DNA from: an uncultured Collinsella sp.
GTDB lineage: Bacteria > Actinomycetota > Coriobacteriia > Coriobacteriales > Coriobacteriaceae
Direction: 5' to 3'
Assembly: GCA_902464035.1 (NCBI GenBank)
Contig: CABQHT010000073.1
Coordinates: forward strand, 1-8,312
Length of the DNA stretch: 8,312 nt
Of the stretch, positions 5,008-8,312 are shown in pieces. A program made the position numbers and the translations under genes. Under the pieces are notes generated by a model. The model saw nothing but the letters and a program-made list of their open reading frames with translations, was not told the DNA's origin and did no database searches. Each line of letters starts with the position of its first letter. Position 1 is the first letter of the stretch.

Positions 5008-6381
5008 GAAACCAAGCAATACCCCGATATGGAGTGCGACGTCGTTATTGCCGGCTGCGGTGTAGCGGGCCTGTATGCGGCTCTCAACCTGCCGACGAGC
5101 ATGCGCGTGATCATGCTCTCCAAGGGCGCTGTCGACGAGTGCGATTCGATGCTCGCGCAGGGCGGCATTTGCGTGCTGCCCGAGGGCTCGGACTACGATG
5201 CCTTCTTTGAGGACACCATGCACGCCGGCCATTACGAGAACCGCCGCGAGAGCGTCGACATCATGATCCGCTCGAGCCGCTCGGTCATCAACGACCTGCT
5301 AGCGATGGGCGTGGATTTTGAGCGCAAGGCCGATGGCGGCCTCGACTTTACCCGCGAGGGCGCGCACAGCCGCCCCCGCATTGCCTTCCATGCCGACATT
5401 ACGGGCAAGGAGATCACGACCAAGCTGCTCCAAGCCGTTCGCAGACTGGATAACGTGCAGATTTTGGAGCACGTGGCCATGACCGACATCCTGACGAGCG
5501 AGCGTGACGGCGCCACGGTGTGTGCCGGTGTCGTCGCCGTTCCCGTGGACGAGGACAACTCGGTTCGTCCCGCCGACGAGCTGGTAAATGCCGCCGAGGG
5601 CGCGCATGCCGGCGAGCCGTTTAAGATCCATGCCCGCCACACGCTGTGGGCAACGGGCGGCATCGGCGGCATATACGACCACTCGACCAACTACCCGCAG
5701 CTCACGGGCGATGCCTGCTACATCGCTCAGGAGCATGGCATTAAGATGGAGCACCTGGACTACGTGCAGATTCACCCCACGGGCCTGTTCTCGCCGCAGC
5801 CAGGCCGCACGTTCCTGATCAGCGAGAGCTGCCGCGGCGAGGGCGCGATTCTGCTCAATGCCGCCGGTGAGCGCTTTACCGACGAGCTTCAGCCGCGCGA
5901 TGTGGTCGCCGCCGCTATTCGCGAGCAGATGAAGCAGGACGGTACTGAGCACGAGTGGCTGAGCTTTGCCCCCGTCGAGCGCGATGTAGTGACCGGGCAC
6001 TTTGCCAACATTCGCGCACGCTGCTTGGAGGACGGCCGCGACATCTTGGACGAGCCCATCCCCGTTACGCCTACGCAGCACTACTTTATGGGCGGCGTGT
6101 GGGTCGACAAGGACGGCCGCACCTCGATGCCCGAGCTCTACGCAGCCGGTGAGACGGCCTGCAACGGCGTTCACGGCAAGAATCGCCTTGCATCAAACAG
6201 CCTGCTCGAGGCGCTGGTCTGGGGTCGTCGCGCCGCGTGGTACATGCGCACCGGCGAGTCGCTCGCCGTGGAGCAGGCGGGCGAGCCCGCGCTCGATGGC
6301 CGCCATCGCGCCCTGAGCGCCGACTCCCTGGCAATCGATGATTTGGCCCGTGCCGCCGGCACGCAGGCCGTGGAGGAGTAG
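5005..6381 (+). CDS. nadB: L-aspartate oxidase NadB, short form
   Basis: NadB oxidises L-aspartate to iminoaspartate with FAD, the first step of de novo NAD synthesis; in anaerobes fumarate is the likely electron acceptor (family knowledge). The protein has 458 residues from the preferred GTG start. The Rossmann motif GCGVAGLYAA is at 17-26, AQGGI at 51-55, TREGAHS at 116-122, ATGGIGGIY at 216-224, IHPTGLF at 256-262, SCRGEGA with likely catalytic Arg277 at 275-281, QHYFMGGV with His359 at 358-365, and the C-terminal FAD motif YAAGETACNGVHGKNRLASN at 379-398 with Arg394. Both active-site arginines are thus present. It is shorter than the Escherichia coli enzyme because the C-terminal helical domain is almost absent: only about 50 residues follow the FAD domain. 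nadC starts three bases after its stop. Confidence 0.96.
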   Translation: METKQYPDMECDVVIAGCGVAGLYAALNLPTSMRVIMLSKGAVDECDSMLAQGGICVLPEGSDYDAFFEDTMHAGHYENRRESVDIMIRSSRSVINDLLAMGVDFERKADGGLDFTREGAHSRPRIAFHADITGKEITTKLLQAVRRLDNVQILEHVAMTDILTSERDGATVCAGVVAVPVDEDNSVRPADELVNAAEGAHAGEPFKIHARHTLWATGGIGGIYDHSTNYPQLTGDACYIAQEHGIKMEHLDYVQIHPTGLFSPQPGRTFLISESCRGEGAILLNAAGERFTDELQPRDVVAAAIREQMKQDGTEHEWLSFAPVERDVVTGHFANIRARCLEDGRDILDEPIPVTPTQHYFMGGVWVDKDGRTSMPELYAAGETACNGVHGKNRLASNSLLEALVWGRRAAWYMRTGESLAVEQAGEPALDGRHRALSADSLAIDDLARAAGTQAVEE

Positions 6382-6384
6382 ACC

Positions 6385-7245
6385 ATGAATCCCATTACCA
6401 TGAAGCTCGTCGTCGATGATCTGATTCTGCAGGCTCTACGCGAGGACATTACGTTTGAGGACGTGAGCACGGCGAGCGTGTGCCCCACGGCGCGCCCCGC
6501 CACGGTGGAGCTCATCGCCAAGGCCGATGGCATCATCGCCGGCTTGGATGTGTTCGCCCGCACCTTTGAGCTGCTGGATTCGCAGAGCTCGGTGCTGTTT
6601 GATGTTGCCGACGGTGACGAGGTGCACGCCGGCGACCACGTGGGCCAGGTGCGCGGCGATGCGCGCGTGCTGCTTTCGGGCGAGCGCGTGGCGCTCAACT
6701 ACCTGCAGCGCATGAGCGGTATCGCTACCTATACGCACAGAATGGCAGCGGCGCTCGAGGGTACCAAGACCGTGCTTGTCGACACACGCAAGACCACGCC
6801 GGGCATGCGCGTTTTCGAGAAGGCGGCGGTCGAGATCGGCGGCGGCAGCAACCATCGCTACAACCTGTCGACAGCCGTCATGCTCAAGGACAACCACATC
6901 GATGCCGCCGGTGGCGTGACGCGCGCGATCGAGATGGCGCGCGCCCACGCGTCGTTTACCACGACGGTCGAGATTGAGTGCGAGAACCTGGACATGGTAC
7001 GCGAAGCCGTGGAGGCCGGTGCCGACATTATCATGTTCGACAACATGACCCATGACGACATGGCCGCCGCCATCGAGCTTATCGCCGGTCGCGCCAAGAC
7101 CGAGTGCTCGGGCAACGTGGACGCTAACAATATCCGCGCGCTTGCCGACCTGGGCGTCGACTACATTAGCTCGGGCGCCCTGACGCACTCCGCGCCGATC
7201 CTCGACCTCTCGCTTAAGCACCTGCGTCTGCTGGACGGTAAATAA
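6385..7245 (+). CDS. nadC: Nicotinate-nucleotide pyrophosphorylase (carboxylating) NadC
   Basis: NadC transfers the phosphoribosyl group of PRPP to quinolinate and releases CO2, giving nicotinate mononucleotide, the third step of the pathway. The protein has 286 residues, normal for the family, with an N-terminal sandwich domain (1-115) and a C-terminal barrel. Active-site motifs are all present: ERVALNYLQRMSGIAT (100-115), DTRKTTPGMR (133-142), GGGSNHRYNLS (152-162) with His157 and Arg158, MLKDNHI (166-172), VEIECEN (195-201), MFDNM (217-221) and ISSGALTHS (261-269). The start at 6385 has GGAGGAG inside the end of nadB. Its stop codon shares one base with the niaR start. Nothing is missing, so the operon can make nicotinate mononucleotide; NadD and NadE must be encoded elsewhere. 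Confidence 0.97.
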   Translation: MNPITMKLVVDDLILQALREDITFEDVSTASVCPTARPATVELIAKADGIIAGLDVFARTFELLDSQSSVLFDVADGDEVHAGDHVGQVRGDARVLLSGERVALNYLQRMSGIATYTHRMAAALEGTKTVLVDTRKTTPGMRVFEKAAVEIGGGSNHRYNLSTAVMLKDNHIDAAGGVTRAIEMARAHASFTTTVEIECENLDMVREAVEAGADIIMFDNMTHDDMAAAIELIAGRAKTECSGNVDANNIRALADLGVDYISSGALTHSAPILDLSLKHLRLLDGK

Positions 7246-7790
7246 TGAACGCCCGCGAGCGTCGCCGTGCCATCATGGGCGTGCTCGAAGGAGCCAAGGA
7301 GCCCGTTTCGGGCAGCGCACTTGCCCGCGAGGTTGGCGTGAGCCGTCAGGTCGTGGTTCAGGATATTGCCCTGTTGCGTGCCGATGGGCACGATATCGTG
7401 GCGACCAACCGCGGCTACGTGCTGCAGGAGGCCCCCAGCAGCCCCGCCGTGCCCACGCGCTTGGTCAAGGTTCGTCACAGCGTGGAGCAGGCAGGCGATG
7501 AGCTCACGAGTATCGTCGACGCGGGTGGCGCCGTGCTCAATGTGATCGTCAACCATCGTGTGTACGGCAAGATCACGGCCGACTTGGACATTCGCAATCG
7601 TCGCGATGTTGAGCGCTACCTGCACGATATCGAGAGCGGCAAGAGCTTTCCACTACTAACGGTGACGAGTGGCTATCACTTCCATCGCATTGCGGCTGAG
7701 GATGAGCAAGCCCTCGACGAGATCGAGGCCATACTCAAGGAGAAAGGCTATTTGGCAGACCTGATGCCCTACGAGGACGATCTGTCGTAG
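7245..7790 (+). CDS. niaR: NiaR-type transcriptional repressor (HTH-11 plus 3H domain)
   Basis: This 181-residue protein has a winged helix-turn-helix at residues 5-60 (ALAREVGVSRQVVVQDIALL, then GYVL) and a 3H domain at 72-175. The conserved histidines are His78 (VRHS), His104 (VNHRVYG) and His145/His147 (GYHFH). Glu86 completes the His-Glu-His-His set that binds a metal ion in the characterised family member from Thermotoga (recalled). Members repress NAD synthesis or niacin uptake genes when nicotinate is present. The ATG overlaps the nadC stop by one base and has no clear Shine-Dalgarno sequence, so its output is probably coupled to nadC translation. As the last gene of the operon it most likely represses the promoter upstream of nadA, forming a negative feedback loop (inference). 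Confidence 0.93.
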   Translation: MNARERRRAIMGVLEGAKEPVSGSALAREVGVSRQVVVQDIALLRADGHDIVATNRGYVLQEAPSSPAVPTRLVKVRHSVEQAGDELTSIVDAGGAVLNVIVNHRVYGKITADLDIRNRRDVERYLHDIESGKSFPLLTVTSGYHFHRIAAEDEQALDEIEAILKEKGYLADLMPYEDDLS

Positions 7791-7800
7791 CCGATGCTGC

Positions 7801-7898
7801 AAACGTCCCTAAGCGGCAATCTGACGTTCAATCGTCGGTCGCGTACCAAAGTACGCTTCCCTCCTCTTTCACGTCACCTTGCTCGCTTAGGGACGTTT
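7801..7898. repeat. 98-bp nested inverted-repeat element after niaR
   Basis: Perfect 15-bp terminal inverted repeats (AAACGTCCCTAAGCG at 7801-7815 and its complement at 7884-7898) enclose 68 bp. Inside are a second pair, TGACGT (7822-7827) with ACGTCA (7871-7876), and an inner hairpin, GCGTAC-CAAA-GTACGC (7841-7856). The stems nest in register, so the whole element can fold as one long interrupted hairpin in RNA or DNA. Only a four-base T-run ends it, so it is a poor terminator, and a strong terminator follows anyway. GCTG flanks both ends within two bases, a weak hint of a target duplication. It could be a small non-autonomous mobile element or REP/BIME-type repeat. No coding potential was seen. 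Confidence 0.6.
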
Positions 7899-7943
7899 TC
7901 GCTGACGTGAGCTCAACCTGCGATGGTGCCTAATTGGTTATCC

Positions 7944-7993
7944 GCACAAAAAAGGAGGCCTCCGCGGCGATGCGGAGGCCTCCTTTTTTGTGC
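7944..7993. terminator. Strong bidirectional terminator between niaR and the ferredoxin gene
   Basis: Perfect 22-bp arms (7944-7965 and 7972-7993) enclose a 6-base loop. The GC core GGAGGCCTCCGC is flanked by A6 on the left and T6 on the right, so each strand reads a GC stem followed by a U-run. It ends the nad operon on the plus strand and the convergent ferredoxin transcript on the minus strand, starting 36 bases past the ferredoxin stop. Confidence 0.92.
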
Positions 7994-8028
7994 ACGGTGT
8001 ACTTTTGAGTGTGCAAGTGCGGGAGTTG

Positions 8029-8214
8029 TTACTCCTCGACGATCTCGGTGATCGCTCCAGCGGGGCAAGCGTCCTGGCAAGCGCCACAGGCGACGCAGGA
8101 GTCCTCGTCAGCGACGGTGGCGACGTCCTGGAGCTCCAGAACGCCAGCGGGGCAGGAGTCGACGCAAACGCCACAAGCGATGCACTCGTCGGCATCAATT
8201 ACGGGATGAGCCAT
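8029..8214 (-). CDS. 2[4Fe-4S] ferredoxin, clostridial type
   Basis: This is a cytoplasmic low-potential electron carrier of 61 residues. Two classic cluster motifs are seen: CIACGVCVDSCP (Cys11, 14, 17, 21) and CVACGACQDACP (Cys40, 43, 46, 50), so two cubane clusters are expected, with the fourth cysteine of each motif serving the opposite cluster as in the family. The protein is strongly acidic (Asp/Glu-rich, no Lys or Arg), typical for partners of pyruvate:ferredoxin oxidoreductase and hydrogenases in anaerobes. The ATG at 8214 follows GAGAGGAA by about seven bases; an open extension upstream to 8280 includes arginine-rich sequence foreign to the family and is rejected. It is probably monocistronic, with the shared terminator downstream and a possible promoter upstream. 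No redox partner gene lies in the window. Confidence 0.96.
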   Translation of the reverse strand: MAHPVIDADECIACGVCVDSCPAGVLELQDVATVADEDSCVACGACQDACPAGAITEIVEE

Positions 8215-8233
8215 GGTAGTTTCCTCTCTGTTG

Positions 8234-8261
8234 ACCGACGCTACAGGCGATGCGCGTCGGT
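8234..8261 (-). other. Hairpin in the ferredoxin leader
   Basis: A perfect 8-bp stem (8234-8241 with 8254-8261) with a 12-base loop lies 20 to 47 bases upstream of the ferredoxin start. It would be in the 5' untranslated RNA if the promoter at 8276-8303 is used. No U-tract follows. It may stabilise the message; a regulatory role is speculative. Confidence 0.35.
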
Positions 8262-8275
8262 TTGATTCGGGCAAA

Positions 8276-8303
8276 AACATACCACGGGAGCGACCGTTTG
8301 CAA
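8276..8303 (-). promoter_or_regulatory. Possible promoter of the ferredoxin gene
   Basis: On the minus strand, TTGCAA (8303-8298, 4 of 6) and TATGTT (8281-8276, 4 of 6) are separated by 16 bp. Transcription would begin near 8268 and give a leader of about 55 bases containing the hairpin at 8234-8261. The match is modest. Confidence 0.35.
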
Positions 8304-8312
8304 TACCCTCTG

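Noticed and set aside
4407..5168. 253-residue minus-strand open frame across the nadA-nadB junction
   Set aside because: Antisense to two well-supported enzymes and without a recognisable domain.
5299..6174. 291-residue minus-strand open frame inside nadB
   Set aside because: nadB on the plus strand carries all family motifs here; the antisense frame has no recognisable domain and no start signal.
6436..7221. 261-residue minus-strand open frame inside nadC
   Set aside because: Antisense shadow of a clear NadC, rich in His/Arg/Ala as expected from the reversed codons of a GC-rich gene.
8215..8280. N-terminal extension of the ferredoxin by 22 residues
   Set aside because: The extension covers the leader hairpin and part of the candidate -10; the ATG at 8214 has a good ribosome binding site and gives the standard ferredoxin length.

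Overview
The window is a GC-rich, gene-dense stretch of bacterial chromosome, most likely from an anaerobic, gut-type actinobacterium of the Coriobacteriia (Collinsella-like). This placement is inference. It rests on the base composition, a two-cluster clostridial-type ferredoxin, an AgrC-like kinase with a LytTR regulator, and an anaerobe-style NAD biosynthesis operon ending in a NiaR-type repressor. No alignment could be run.

Left part (1-3633). On the minus strand there is the start of a histidine-rich protein cut by the window edge, then a small helical protein of unknown function (67-315). Next comes a thioredoxin (537-857), closed off by a stem-loop terminator at about 388-425. A divergent gene on the plus strand (994-1569) encodes an unrecognised protein that looks like a degenerate uracil-DNA-glycosylase fold. 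Convergent to it lies a minus-strand two-component pair: a LytTR response regulator (2911-3633) and a membrane-bound GHKL histidine kinase (1634-2911). Their stop and start codons overlap, so they form one translational unit.

Centre (3634-7790). This is a complete de novo NAD operon, nadA-nadB-nadC-niaR, with tight spacing: 55 bp from nadA to nadB, 3 bp from nadB to nadC, and a 1-bp overlap from nadC to niaR. NadB oxidises L-aspartate to iminoaspartate. NadA, a [4Fe-4S] enzyme, condenses this with dihydroxyacetone phosphate to give quinolinate. NadC converts quinolinate to nicotinate mononucleotide. NiaR is a nicotinate-responsive repressor family, and the nadA promoter is embedded in a large perfect inverted repeat (3839-3882). 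The simplest reading is an autoregulated circuit in which the last gene of the operon represses the first promoter.

Right part (7791-8312). After niaR comes a 98-bp nested inverted-repeat element (7801-7898). A very strong bidirectional terminator (7944-7993) follows and is shared with a convergent minus-strand gene for a 61-residue 2[4Fe-4S] ferredoxin (8029-8214). A possible promoter and a leader hairpin lie upstream of the ferredoxin gene.

No tRNA, rRNA, CRISPR array, integrase or transposase was seen. The least explained parts are the nested operator, the REP-like palindrome in the nadA-nadB gap, the 98-bp element after niaR, the UDG-like protein without catalytic residues, and the small protein plus histidine-rich gene pair at the left edge.
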